NCBI GenBank assembly: GCA_014529385.2
Contig: CM043963.1
Location: forward strand, 1,366,001 to 1,430,000
DNA length: 64,000 bases
DNA from: Adiantum capillus-veneris
Taxonomy: Eukaryota; Streptophyta; Polypodiopsida; Polypodiales; Pteridaceae
Direction: 5' to 3'
The position numbers and the translations under genes are program-made. Shown in pieces: positions 11,370 to 24,101 of this stretch (position 1 is the first letter of the stretch; every line of letters starts with the position of its first letter). The notes under the pieces were generated by a model. The model was not told where the DNA came from and searched no databases. It saw only the letters and a program-made list of their open reading frames with translations.

Positions 11370-12577
11370 CTATGGGGGCATGCTGTGGCCATTTACCTTG
11401 TCATAGAATAGGCCCTCAACCACATACAAATTTCTCTTAATGATGTTGTGCCATTCATCCTTTTCCTCTGTTTTGGCCAGGCGCTTTGTGTTGGTGCATT
11501 TCAGGACGTAGAAGTCTGCACCTAACTCCTCTGCAGTCGCTGCAGAGTTCTGGCCAACCATCAAGGCATCACTCATGTCATCGTGGTGTCCAGCATACAT
11601 GGGGGCGTATTCATCCTCATCCTCGCTCGACGCTTCTCCATCGCTTTCATCCGTAACTGTGGGTTTTATCTGCAAGTATACCCACCCCTGCACATGATCT
11701 TTGTTGGCACATCTCCTCCATTGACCTTTGATGCACGCACCGCAAAAGCAAGAGAGTAGTATGTGCCTTAGTCCGTGCATATCCGTCTGACTGTAACCAT
11801 TGACACAATGCTAGTATTGAGACCCTGTCATGCGCTTGCAATCCCACTCTATAACTCTATCAACATCACCGAGCTTGACCTCCCAAAACGCATGATCCAC
11901 TTTCTTGCCTCTATGTGGGCATTGATTTTTGAGAGTTGCATTGAGAAATGCAACAACACTTGAAGTTTTATGCAGCTTCCACCCCACCCATCAGATTTCA
12001 ACGGCTCCTGTGTGAGGACTCTTTTGACCACTACACCAGCCCCATCGTGTTCACCCTTTCCATGGCCTGAAGCAAAGAAATTGTGAGTCATTTCGACACC
12101 TGTCATATTGAAGAATCGTGCAACAAAATAGAATGGCTGTCTTGCTTTGAATTGTGATGCAGACCATCCGACCACACCCAATGTCGCTTGAGACACTATA
12201 GCCGTGTCTTTTTAGCCATTCATTGTGCAAAAGAAAACAGTGCTACACAAACAAAGTGTCATTTGTCTTGTCATTAGAGATGTAGAAGTGAGTCGTCTTT
12301 TGTATAGCACCAAGCGCATCACGTAAGTATGAAATGTGAACAAAGATTGTGACCTGAGATGAATACCAATGCATTGACTAGATCTCATTTTGCACCTTGA
12401 AGGAGTAATTCTCTGCAAAATCCATTATAGACACCACTACATCATCACAAGAAAATTGGCCAAACACTCCTTGAACTGTTGAGCCTGCCACCTGTACAAG
12501 TAGTTGTGTTTGATGAACTTCCCTAGTTTCCCTCGCAACACAGAAATGAAAGTCATCAGACTGAGCTGCTAAACCAA

Positions 12578-13297
12578 TGTTAGGAAATATGACGTAGCTA
12601 AATAGATATTTGAGTAGATTACTTAATGTAGAGAGATAGATTTCACACACAAGAGATTATAGAGCAGAGAGAGAGAGAGAGAGTACACATGATATACGTG
12701 GTTCACCCAATGTGGGCTACATCCACGGGAAAGCAGCCACTCAATGGCTTTAGTACTTCAAAACAAGAAGTAGGTTACAAAGGGATTATACCCTTTTGGA
12801 GCTCTCGCCTTGCTTCACTCTTACCACCTCACACCCACCTTGTTGCATCAACTTCACACTCTGAAATGTGTGTAGAAATGGCCTCCTTTTATAGGCCAAA
12901 AGGGCTGCGCCGCCCTTGTGTAGATAAGTCCAAATTGGACCCTCCAATCCGCCCATGTGTGGCTGCCCTTGAGAAGACAAGTCCGCTTTTGAATTCGGCC
13001 ACCGGCCCACCGGCCATTTACTTCCGACCACCGGCCACCGGCCAACCGGCGCACCGACCGGTCGTTTTTCAACCACTTTTCGCCCGCCATCCGGCCATAA
13101 TGTTCCGGCAAAAATTTCGGTAAAAATTTTGAAAAGGAATATTCCGGTGAAATTTTTGGTTTCCGGCTGGGTGATTTTATTTTTCGGCGAGATATTTTTC
13201 TTCACACACGATGGCTTCTCCTCATAATGGGGGCCTTACAAATGTGCATTTTTACCACAAAAAATTACAAGGGGTAAATCAGGCTCCATACTTAACA
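12578..13297 (-). mobile_element. Solo LTR inside the decayed gene
   Basis: This 720-bp unit starts TGTTAGG and ends TTAACA, so its ends form the TGTTA...TAACA inverted repeat typical of LTRs. The flanks are ACCAA (12573-12577) and ACCAC (13298-13302), a 5-bp target duplication with one change. A minus-strand TATAAAAGG lies at 12893-12885. No internal element sequence remains, as expected after LTR-LTR recombination. It separates ...KDLVVV from ...AAQSDDFHF of the host frame. A CCGG-rich segment occupies about 12995-13130 and a short (GA)n run lies near 12668. Confidence 0.75.
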
Positions 13298-13805
13298 ACC
13301 ACGAGGTCTTTTTGACATTTATCTAGACCTTCTTCATCCTTTTCTTGTGTAGGAACCCTGTCAAAAAGCTTGACAGTCATTCTAGAGATACCATCACTCT
13401 CTTCAACGGGACACAAGAAGAGCCTTTCAATCCCACAATCAGTGCATGTTCTTAAAAGACATTTGTTGCTTTGAAAAGCACTATTAGTTGGCTTTGGACA
13501 CAATACAGACTCCCATAGCTCTATCAAGGATGAAAAAGTGGTTTTTGATGATGTGGATTGTGCTATTCCACCACTCGAACTGCACACAAGACACCTGCAA
13601 AAGTATGGCGTTCCATGTAGCCTGTATCTTCCATGACGCATCTGATTTAAGCCTTTCTTCAAGTAAACAAGATGAACATGATATTCACACAGCACGTGTT
13701 GTGGTCCTTCAACTTGCGTACGAAGTATGGCTTCAGATCCTCAAAGCATCTAAGGGACATCCTAATGTTAGGATTAGCCTCCTGGAACCACATGTAAAAA
13801 TCCCT

Positions 13806-15208
13806 CTGCCACACAAAATACATTTAAAAATACTATAAATTATTGAAATCTAGTTGGGACACTTACACACTCTGAAGCACTTTGAGGAACTTTTAAGCAC
13901 TTTGCAGCACTTTAAAGCACTCTGAGGCACTTGAAAGTATTGTGAAGCACCATGTGGACCTTTCAAGAAACCTATCATTCACTTTGGTGCCCTTTGAAGC
14001 ACTCTACAGCACTGTAAAGCACTTTAAGGCACTTGAAATCACTCTGAAGCACTTCAGTGCACTTTAAGAGCACTCTGAGGAACTTTGTGTCACTTGATAG
14101 CACATTGAAGCACTTTACTAGCACTTTGGTGCACTTTGAACTAAATTGGTGCACTTTGGAAGTACACTAAACTACTTGGTGGCACTTTAAAAGCACTTTC
14201 AAGAAGTTCAAAGAGTTCTGAGGCACTCTGTGGCACTTTCAAGCGCTCTGCAACACTCTAAAGTACTTTGAAGCGCTTTGAAACACTTTGAAGCACTATG
14301 AAACACTTTCAAGCACTTTTAAGTGCACTTGGAGAACACTATGAAGCACTTTGTAGCACTTTAAAGCACTTTAGGGCACTTGAAAGTACTGTGAAACACT
14401 TTGTGGTACTTTCAAGTACCACATGGCACTTTCAAGCAACCTGTCATGCACTTTGGTGCCCTTTGAAGCACTCTGCAGCACTGAGAAGCACTTTGGGGCA
14501 CTTGAAAGCATTTTGAAGAACTTCAGTGCACTTCTAAGAGCACTCTAAGGTACTTTGTGGCACTGGATAGCACCCTGAAGCACTTTAACAGCACTTTGGT
14601 GCACTTTGAACTACATTGGTGCACTTTGGAAGCACTCTAAAGTACTTGGTGACACTTTAAAAGAACTTTTTGTGGCACTTCAAAGCGTTCTGAGGCACTC
14701 TGTGGCACTTCAAAGCACTCTGAAGCACTCTAAAGTACTTTGAAGAGCTTTGAAACACTTTGAAGCACTATGCAACACTTTAAAGCACTTTTGGGCACTT
14801 GAAAGCACTCTGAAGTGCACTTTGAAAAGCAGTTTGAGTGCACTTTGAAAGCACTTCAGTGCTATTTAAGAGCATTCTAAGGCACTTTATGGCACTCTGC
14901 AACACTCTAAAGCACTTTAGAGTTTAAAAAGAACTCTAAAGCACTGTAAAGTACTTTGTGGCACTTTCAAGCACCATGAAGCACTTTACTGCACTTTGGA
15001 AGGGCTCTAAAATACTATGAAGCACTTTTTAGCACTTTCATGCACACAGAGATGCACTTTTTTGGCACTTTCAAGCATTTGCAGGCTCTGCATGATACAC
15101 TTTGACGCACTTTGAGACACTTATAAAGCATTTCAAAGCTTTTGCAAGCACCCAAAAATACTAAGTAAAGCATTATGACACACTTTCAAGATGTTCTGGC
15201 TGATATAC
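13806..15208 (-). repeat. Intron filled by an AGCACTTTGA minisatellite
   Basis: The interval is bounded on the minus strand by CAG|GTATAT (donor at 15208) and GTGTGGCAG|AGGG (acceptor at 13806), with family-matching coding on both sides. About 13880-15170 consists of degenerate units of roughly 10-12 bp reading 'agcactttgaagcactttaa' on the plus strand, with larger repeats visible; the blocks near 13980-14100 and 14450-14580 resemble each other. No gene is present. Confidence 0.65.
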
Positions 15209-15717
15209 CTGAGGTAAATCGAGGAGATGCACCGAATGCACCACATGTGCCCTCCTGCTGATTCTCTTTCGAACGGCATCTGTCTTGTTTGGGGAGGTGT
15301 GGGTTTCCATTTACCAAAATTGAAACACGATTTATCTGACTTTGATTGTTAAGTTACTGGTCCTATGCTATTGACGTTGACACGTGTCTAAGGTAAGTGA
15401 CCCCTCCATATCAATTTGCAGTCGGAAACTAGCTCCCACGGCATTTCTTCGATGAAGTCCTAATGCCTTCGCAACATCATTATTGCTCATTACATTGTCA
15501 GCCCTATTGACTCCATTGAGGCATGCCATGACCGTAGCTCATTGTTTGAACAAGGAGTATTCACCTCAGACAATGTATGACAAATGTTAGAGAAAATCAG
15601 CCTCCCAATTGTCCCCGATGTGGGTTGCAACACAAAGAGAGTTCGATGACTGAGAAGTTGTTGTAGAATGCTCCATTGAAGACCCTCGAAAAGCTTGTTT
15701 GTTTGATTACGCAACAC

Positions 15718-15967
15718 TGTGCGCTCCTTGCCGCACTGTCGAAGCAAGGGACTTGCCAATACACCGTATGCGAGCCACAAACGGCTCCAAGCACACAACA
15801 AGCCTAAACTAGCAAGCTCAAGAAAACAAAGGGTGTGTCACTCACCGCTCTACGCTCGCCTTCGTGGTGGATTCCTCGCCGCGATGAAGAAGAAGCTGCA
15901 GTCGTGCCGCGCTCAACCGCTTCGCCGCCGTCGTGCCTTCGTAATGCTCGATCGCACACACACTCTC

Positions 15968-15998
<31 letters not shown>

Positions 15999-16292
15999 AG
16001 GAGGTGAAGAAGAAGAAGATGGAGATGGAGCAAGAGCACTCTTCAATTGCACAAATGAGAGAATGAGTAAAAATTAGGTTTAGTTGGCTTTTATAGGAGC
16101 TCACCCCATTCACACTTGGGCGCCCATGCTTAACCAACTAATCCCTTGAATGTCCAAGTTAAAGTGCGCCTCTCATCGGCGATCACTCTACCTTTCCCTA
16201 TTGGACCGACAAGCCCGGTACCTGACTCTACCAAATACATAATACACGTCCGTCGTAGGTGATGGGGTGTCCGTGAGCCGTGAGGGTTAACA
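15718..16292 (-). repeat. Element A 3' LTR
   Basis: 575 bp, from TGTGCGCTCC to GGTTAACA. It carries a minus-strand TATAAAAG (16095-16088) and a short (CT)n/(CA)n stretch near 15955-15998 that would lie in the transcribed R/U5 part. Confidence 0.9.
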
Positions 16293-17919
16293 TGCCCCCC
16301 TTCTTGATGTAGATTCCGTCCTCGGAAGCTATTGAGTTGAAGCTGGTTCGTCGAGGTGGAAGAGCATTTGAGATGAATGTCCTTAGCCTTCTTCAGTCAC
16401 TGCAAAATCAAACAACATTGGCACAGTAATTGCATTCTCTTAAAAAGCATATGCAGTTTTAGGTAGACAAATTGATTGGTCAAAGAATTTCAAAGAATTT
16501 GTTAGCAATGAACATTAAATTTCAATGTAATCAAATGCATAAACAGATGTAAAGGTAAAAAATTAAACAAGTCTGGGGTCGCTAATTTGACGGTCGAAAG
16601 GCACTAGAGACCGAATATTAATACCATGGGTAAGCTTCTTAATTTTTTGTGGTCAATTAAGTTGTTTAATCGCGAGAGCCAAGTATTCATATTCGAGGGC
16701 TGACTAGAGGCTATACCTAGAAGACTTTGTAGTTAAGCTACCATAAAAGGAATTTCTCATGAAATCATCGCCTGACTGATTACTTTTTCTTTGACCCCCC
16801 AAGGTCTTTTCACAGTGATTCAATTATAATGTGTGTGCTTATTTTGTATGCCTTGGGTTTTTTGCTTTTCAAGGAAAAGCGCCCACACTGGGAACCTCTA
16901 GGGCTCTAGTACCATAGGCAATACATGTGAGTGAAGTACCAATTCAAGCCAGGATTTCTCTTCCAGCTTAAAATTTTACATTGTGGCACTTTGATTTTTT
17001 GTTTGTTCATTTTCAGCATTTTAATTTTGTAACTTTGGGGGGTCATATAACACTGATACACTCCCCAGGCTCATCACATTAGTAAACTCCCTTTATAATA
17101 CTTAAGCTAAAGGTCAATAGGGTCAAGCCCACTAGAAAGCCCTAGTACATTTCATACAATGCTGCTTAAATCGGATTAAGAACCTAAGTAACCATTGCTT
17201 ATTAGGAAGGCATTTCCCATGGTATTAAGAGAAGATTTCTAATACCTAGCTTGGTCAAACTAGCTTAGTCGGACTGCTTGATTGTTACACCTAAACAAGT
17301 GATTATGACAAAACATTACATTGAATTAAATGTTTGATACTAACCAATGCGCTGAATATTATGCTACCAATCACAATCAAGGCAGACAAACATAGATGCA
17401 AAAAGATAAAGGCAATGCTAATGGACAAGAAACACCTGTTTGTGTCGATGGTCGCGCTTGATTTGAAGTGTGAACGAGAGAAAGGTTCCATGAAGGTCCA
17501 AATCCTATCAATAGCAACACGCTCCTGTACACACTAGGAAACAAAAGGAATACCTCCAAGAGGCACATTAGTGGGAAAAGAGAACTTTGCTAATCTCTCA
17601 ACTCTAAAACAGAAACACTCCTATCGTACTAATCTTACTTACCTCCCATCACTCAAGTGATGAGGATCAAAGGTGTTTTATGGCATAGGTTTCTGTTTCA
17701 CTGTACCAGATGTGACATGTGTAGGTCTGAGTCAATGTTTTGACTTTTAAGGTGCATACTCGTTTGCTAATTGCTCTTGCTCTTTTTTTTTTGTTTTGTG
17801 AGTATAAAGCTTTATATGTACATTCCCTAAGATTGCAATTGAGAGGTCAGGGAAAAAGGTTGAGAGGGAAACAAATGAATGATGACTATCAGCAAGCACT
17901 CCCCCCTTCCTTGGGTAGA
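16293..17919 (-). mobile_element. Element A 3' untranslated region
   Basis: 1.6 kb without a gene between the coding stop (17920) and the 3' LTR. The polypurine tract lies at the LTR border. A block at about 16836-16975 ('aaaagcgcccacactgggaa', 'ctctagtaccatagg', 'aagtaccaattcaagc') is strongly conserved in element B at about 45683-45830, although the surrounding sequence is diverged. The block contains a small inverted repeat, GCTTTTC-AAG-GAAAAGC. Confidence 0.7.
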
Positions 17920-20900
17920 TCATACCGTTTGAAATGAGCTTGTCACCCTTTGAAACCAATTGTTCCAGTTGGTAATAGGTGAGGATTTTTGCCAGTAGTT
18001 TGTTATTACCCTAGGTGCCTTGTCAAGCTGCAAGGGTGGTAAGGTACTCTCCCAGGATCGAACTTGAAGTGGTTCATCAGGTGATTCTTGAACACTGGGA
18101 GGTGTGGATTCTTTTGTAGCTTCATGGAGGTCCGCTACTATAGATGGTTGTGTAGAAGCTTTTACCTCTATGGATGTATTACATGAGGAGCTAGAATCTT
18201 CATGGGACTCCCCCCTTCCTGAGCTAGGTGGAACAAATCGTTCTTTCTTTGGTACCCAAACTAGCTCGGGAGCGGGTGTGTAGCATTCTGTGATTTTTTC
18301 CTTTCCACGATCATTGATTCGTTTTGGAGCTACGGGATTGGGCTTACTTGGGTCAGGTGATAGGTAAGAGCACAATCTACGTTTTGGCACCCAGATTTGA
18401 TCATTTCCTTGATAGTAGCCTTGGGCTTCCAATAGTCGTTTAGGGATCCATCGCAACATTTTCTTACGTTTCTTGGAGCGAGTGGTACGTTTCTTACAAG
18501 GCTTCTGTTTTTTAGCACTAGCTATGGTCACTAAAGAAGCTTTAGGGACCCACTTGTATGTTTTCTTCGTTACCTTAGGATGAGTCTTGTCGGAAGCGAT
18601 ATGCATTGCTTGTAGCATATTTAAGGGTATAGGCATTTCATCCCCCTCAGGTGTTACCCAGGTCATCCCCCTATTTCCCCAAGTGTCTATGGTTGATGCT
18701 AGGTGGACCCAATCCACATTGTCTGATTCCGTCATACCCGGTAACACATCCATGTAAGGAGAATCTTGGCCAATGTCTGTATCCTTCTTACAAGTGTAAC
18801 AATATTGTAGTGGGGCCGAGTGAACTGTGGTGTCAGAGCGATGATCAATAATGGTTTTACTCCCTAAGGGGTGTACCTTACCAGTCACCAAATCCACTCT
18901 AAGGACAGAGTCTTGGAATTGCAAATAGACATGATTTTTAGACCAATCGTGAACCATTTGTGCTTCCCTCATGAATGGTCGTCCTAAAATCATTTCATAT
19001 GACATAAGGTGTTTAGAGAAATCCATTATAATGAACGTATGTCGTACCTTGTGTCCTAGAACTTTGATCTTAAGATCCTTGAGCATCCCCATAGGTTTGG
19101 CTATGGTACCATTTGCCATCTTTACCACAATGTTAGTAACACTGAGGCGGGGTTTTCCCATGGATTCCCAACAATCTTTTGTAACGATGCTAACTCCCGC
19201 ACCACCATCAAGAATTCCCTTTATAGTTAATCCCTTGGTAGTGATGGGTAGGGTCGCATTAGACTCGTCGCCTTCAAAATACTGCCCTAATTCGTTAATG
19301 GGTACCTCAATCACAGACTCGTGTCCATCTAAGTCAAGTGATTGCACATGATTTTCCTCATCAATCATAATCGAGTCAGGCCTATTTGGTTGCGCAAACT
19401 GCGGTAATCCCGCTCGTAGCTCTCCGTTAAGGAATGCTCGAAGTGCAAGGAATAACTAAGGATCTCCATACAGCTTTGCTATGATCGTGGTTCGGACCTC
19501 AGAAGACATGAAGTCCACTAGTTTGGCAACATTCATTGGCATTTTGCAGGGTGTAGGTCCTTGACTAGGAACTGGTGAGGATGGAATCTCATATTCCTCA
19601 ATGGGATCAGGTATTCCTTCGTTAAACATCCTTTCCAACAAGAAAGGTGTATGCTCACTTTCTGATGTCCCGTCCTCACTCCCTTCTTGGATGATACTAG
19701 ATATGGCTAACGGTCTATGGTTCATGTGGGGTGGATGAACTTGCGTGGGAAACACTGTGTCATGAATTTTGACGTGCATGGGTTCTGGTTCTAGTTTCCT
19801 TTGAGTCTCCTCCACTAAACCTCTTAGATGTTTCACCTGCTCAATCTCGTCTACTGGGTTTGGGTACGTCCCAATCTTCTTTTTACGATTCTTCCCTTTT
19901 TGCCCCTGCGGTTTATCTTGGGGGTCTTGGATTGGATTTGGAAACACTTGTGGTGTTTTCAGAGGCTCTTTATGATTTTCTCTTATTCGGTTTTCATTTG
20001 GTTCCATGTTATGGTTTTCTTTGTCGGTCTTTCTCTTTGTGGTATTGGTTCTAGTCTCCATTGTCTCGACTGAATCTGAATCATCCTCGAGGTCATTCAT
20101 ATACACGGGGTCATCTCCTATTCCTATGTTTGTTTTGGAACTTGGCTTTGAATTTTCCGTATTCTGCGACTTCTTCCTTCGTGTCTTCTTTTTCTTTGCT
20201 TGGATAACTGACGCGGTATCTCTCTCTTCAAGGATATGGCCTGGCCCGTGAAGCATGGACCGTGTAATCGCATAAGCGGGTGCGACGGGTGGTATTGGCG
20301 ACGTCACACTAGCAATTTCGACCAAATTCAGGGGTGTGATTTTAGGCGCATTTGGGTTATAGGGGCATTGGGCAATCAAGTGATCTATGCCACAACGATT
20401 ACATGTGAGTATTGGCATTGCAGACGTGCTCCCTTGATTCATTTGCATCTGTGCAGCATTCTTTTGCAGCCTAATAGGGCACTCCGCTACTCGATGTGGT
20501 CCACCACACTCGTAGCATTGAAGAGGTGGCCTCCTAGCCTGGGTGTTGATATTTTGACCTCTGGATGCGAGAGCAGCAGCTTGATAAACCGGCTTGACTT
20601 GTCCCCAACAATCTTCCATGTAGTATATAGGACATTCTTCCAATGTATCAAGACCGTAGGCAATACTAGTGTCTATTTCCTCCTCACAGCCATCTGCATA
20701 AGCATTTGATGGCTCGCAACCCACTTGGTTCATAGGGGCGACTCTTGGATGCGGGGGCTGCGGTCCTAGCACATGAGGTGGTAGCGGTGTAGCTTGTACA
20801 ACATTTTGAGATCTAGGGACCATGTGTTGCGGTAGTTGCTCAACAGGTGGAGCAGGCATCAATACAGGAGCTCGAGGCGCATCCGTCCAAGCTACAGGTG

Positions 20901-23097
20901 GTCTATTTGCCATCATACGTTTGATCATTAAACAATCCTTAGCTTGGTGACCATACCTACCACATGCGTTGCAAGTTCCATTAAATTTTACTCTAAACGT
21001 AGGGCACTCACTAGTGCTATGTGGACCTAAGCAAATGGAACACCATTGTTGCTCCCTTCTTGGATACATGTGACTATTTTGAGGGGGTCGATTATCCTTA
21101 AGAGACTCTTGGATTGCCTTGGTGAGGTCTGTCAAGAATGTCTCAAATACCTTTGGCTCATTGGCAATGGGCTTTGCAGTCATGGGTTCATACTCAATGG
21201 CTTGTGAGCTAGTGGATCTCGTGTCAGTAGACACCCTCATGCCTGCTATCATCAAGTTGTCCTCTAATTGGATTGCATTGGCAGTGACATCTTCCCAGGT
21301 TGTGATACCTCTAATCACTAGTCCATTATAGATTCCTTCATTTCTCAACCCTCGAATGAATCGATCAAGCAGTTGGTTATTGTTGAAGCACTCATTTACA
21401 GGGCAACGAGAGTTTAAGTGCTTTAGACGACTAATGAAGTCCCTTACTGACTCTCCTTCCTTACGTTCGGCCTTCTGTAGCTGAGATGCTACACCCCAAA
21501 GCACACCTTCTTGTATGTACTCCTTTAGAAACAACCTTCGAAGGGTAGGGTAGATTGTTTTCTCGTCCACCCTTAGGGTTCTATACCAATCTCCAGCCTT
21601 CCCACTTAATGTCAAGCTTAAGGCATTGCACTTATGTAGTTCGTTGCGTTCCCCTAAGGAATCACATACTTGTTCAAACACTTCAATGTGTTTTCTAGCA
21701 TCTTCGTCCCCATTGAATTTTTGCGTGAGTTTGGAAATTTGTACTGCCTTACTTCTAGGCTCTCTATCAGATGCATGACGCATATTTTCCGCGATAGATC
21801 GACCTATGGTTTGAGCAAACGCTGCCAAGTCACCTATGTGAGGAGGTAGGACTGGTGGAGGTACTCTTGGAATCATATGTGGGAGAGGGATGGGTGCCGG
21901 TCTTGGCATATGTGTGGATGATGCAGGATATGGAACATAACCGGGCATAGGTCCACTCGGATAAGAGCTAGGGAGCGGCACTCGAGGAGCATAAGCAAGT
22001 GGTACAATTGGAGGTGTGGGGGCCATGTGTGCATAAGGGGCTAGAGGCACATACGGTCGAGGCCCCATATTAGGTACTACGACACTAGGTAGTGGCACTG
22101 CGCTAACCGTAGATGTCATCGGTACATTCTCTGTTAGGCTTATCCCTGGAGTGAGCACTGTGTTTTCCTTGATAGAGGGTTGATCCAAGTTAGGGAAGCT
22201 AAAGTTGTCGCTCGGAGGCTCAGATTGCATAGAGACCCCAGGTGAAATGACGTAAGATGGGTCCATGGGGCTCATTAGAGGAGTCTCCATTTGTGATAGA
22301 GTAGGCTGTTGAGCCTTGCTCGTATCCAGAAATCTCATGGGGCCAGTTGAGAGTATATTTACCCCTCGGTTTTGCCTTTCAGATTGAATAATGCCATGGA
22401 TAACATTACAGATCATTTTCTGTTGATCTTCGATGCTCGTGGCACTAGAGGTGGATTGTACAATCTCTATCCATCCTACATGGTAGGCGTGGCCAGAGTG
22501 TAGATCCGTCAACACCTCAGTGTGGAGGTCGTATGTCCAATGATCATTAATGAACCATCCTTCTAGAGTCGACGTGTGAACGGTTTCTTGTGAGGTAGAA
22601 GCAATATTGCTCCCCGTGGTTTTACTTGTCACCAACGGTACTCTAGAGGGAGCTTCTGAAGGAGGCAGCTCAACAGGGCCTTCTTGGTAAGAAGTTGGTA
22701 GGATATCCACATGGACACTCTTTGGGGGTGTGGGGTCCACGTGCGATGTGAAAGGAGAGTTCACTTCCCCACCCCCTTCGTGTGCTTCATTTGCATCAGG
22801 TTCCGAGCGAGTAGCTCTACCTAATGTTTCCATGAAACGGCTAAACATACTAGTACTAGGCTGTGGAGCTTCGGGAGGTGCATGGCCTTCTCTCTCAGTG
22901 TTTTGGGTAGGGTATGCTTCCATGATTTCTGAGTCGGAGGAGGAATCACTAGCGGCTATTTTAGGGTCTTGGGTGGTGCTACCTTGTGTCCCCGCTGAGG
23001 GTCTAGAGCTTATCGTGGATGGGTAATGGGTGTCCGTATGAACAGAGGCACCCTCAATATGCTCGTGTTCTAGCACCCGCCCAGAGCGTAAGTGCAT
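17920..23097 (-). pseudogene. gag-pro: Element A gag-protease-WVPK polyprotein, one nonsense codon
   Basis: A single frame of about 1,725 codons is interrupted only by TAG at 19456-19458, where element B has GAG (a transversion). Order: N-terminal MHLRSGRVLE; a long Pro/Ser/Thr-rich region; a capsid domain (KAGDWYRTLR through FIRGLRNEGIY); four zinc knuckles; a Lys/Asn-rich basic spacer; retropepsin with LDGGAGVS and MILGRPF (about 18990-19220); then a tail with four W(V/I)PK motifs, ending WNNWFQRVTSSF. Relative to B, the RT-RNase H-integrase-second protease part is missing; the joint is near 18590, after NM-QAMHIAS. Gag and protease would build and mature particles; polymerase and integrase must come from another element. 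Confidence 0.85.
20365..21050 (-). other. Four zinc knuckles in element A gag
   Basis: In order along the protein: CSICLGPHSTSEC, CNACGRYGHQAKDC, CYECGGPHRVAEC and CNRCGIDHLIAQC. The second has the usual CX2CX4HX4C spacing; the other three are one residue shorter (CX2CX3HX4C). Such knuckles bind RNA. In element B the second has lost its last Cys (Phe) and the fourth reads CNCCG. Confidence 0.8.
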
Positions 23098-24101
23098 GTG
23101 CTTCTGATACCCTTAGGTGTCAAAAAGCTGCTCTAGGAGGCCTTGTGACTAGTTTTTTGTTTTTTTGCTAGATTTTTTAGAGCATGTCGTGGAATGGGCC
23201 GTGTGATAGCTCGAAACGAGCGTATCGGTCAGAGGGTCGTGCCGTGCTTTACAGCCCTCCGTTTGGTCACTCTATGCCCTCGGAATCCCTTAAACTGTCA
23301 ATTTCCAGTAGGGAACTAGGCCCAAACTAGAAAGTCTAAGGGTGCAAGTGGGAAGAGAAAGGAGGAGAGTGGAGGACTTGTCCCACATGCTCTCATTCTC
23401 TCTTGAGGGAGTAGGGTATATATATAAGAGTGAGTCTAGTATATATCATAAGACTAAGGACTGAGGCCTGGGCTTGGGCTTGGGCTTGGGCTTGGGAAAC
23501 CAATCCCGATCTATCTTTTATACAAACCAACCAGTCCGTTTTAAGAGTCACGTTTTTTATTTTTGAAAAATTTCGCCGCCCGCTCACTCGCGTTTTTATT
23601 TCCGAAAAAAAAAATTTCTTTTTTTTTTTCGAAAAATTTTATTTTTTTTTTAAGGGAGAAAAAATAAAAAACTTTTTTTTTTTTGGGTGCAGAAAATACA
23701 GCAATTGAAAACGCAGGTATGCAGAAAAATGCAGAAAACGCAGATATGCAAAAAATTGAAAAATGCAGAAATTGCAGGAAATTGCAGAAATTGCAGAAAA
23801 AAACGCAGAAATTGCAGAAAATGCAGAAATTGCAAGAAAAAACGCAGAAATTGCAGAAATTGCAGAAAATTAAAAAAACGCAGAAATGCAGAAAATTGCA
23901 GAAATTGAAAACGCCGAACTTGAAAATGCAGAAATTGCGGAAATTGAAAAAACGCAGACAATAGCAGAAATTGAAACTTGACAGCAAATGCAGAAAACGC
24001 AAAAAACAGAAATCTCCACACACTCCTTCCCTGCCTTTCCTATGATAGAAATTGCACCACAAGGAAGCGTAAAGTGCTAACCGAGCTTAGTGTAGGGCAT
24101 A
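23098..24101 (-). mobile_element. Element A leader with GCAGAAATT-type repeats
   Basis: There is no gene between gag and the primer site. About 23690-24000 is a degenerate tandem repeat built from 'ttgcagaaa' and 'atgcagaaa' units. 23469-23503 holds four copies of 'gggctt'. Poly-A/poly-T runs fill about 23600-23690. The open frames rich in Phe/Cys on one strand and Gln/Lys on the other are artefacts of these repeats. Confidence 0.7.

Noticed and set aside
18990-19220. DGGA in place of D(S/T)GA in the first protease as a defect or novelty
   Set aside because: The same DGG form is found in element C and is known in other plant gypsy proteases, so it is probably functional and not new.
23541-24062. 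Phe/Cys-rich 173-residue frame and Gln/Lys-rich frames on the other strand
   Set aside because: They are translations of the GCAGAAATT-like repeat and poly-T runs in the element A leader. There is no independent coding signal.
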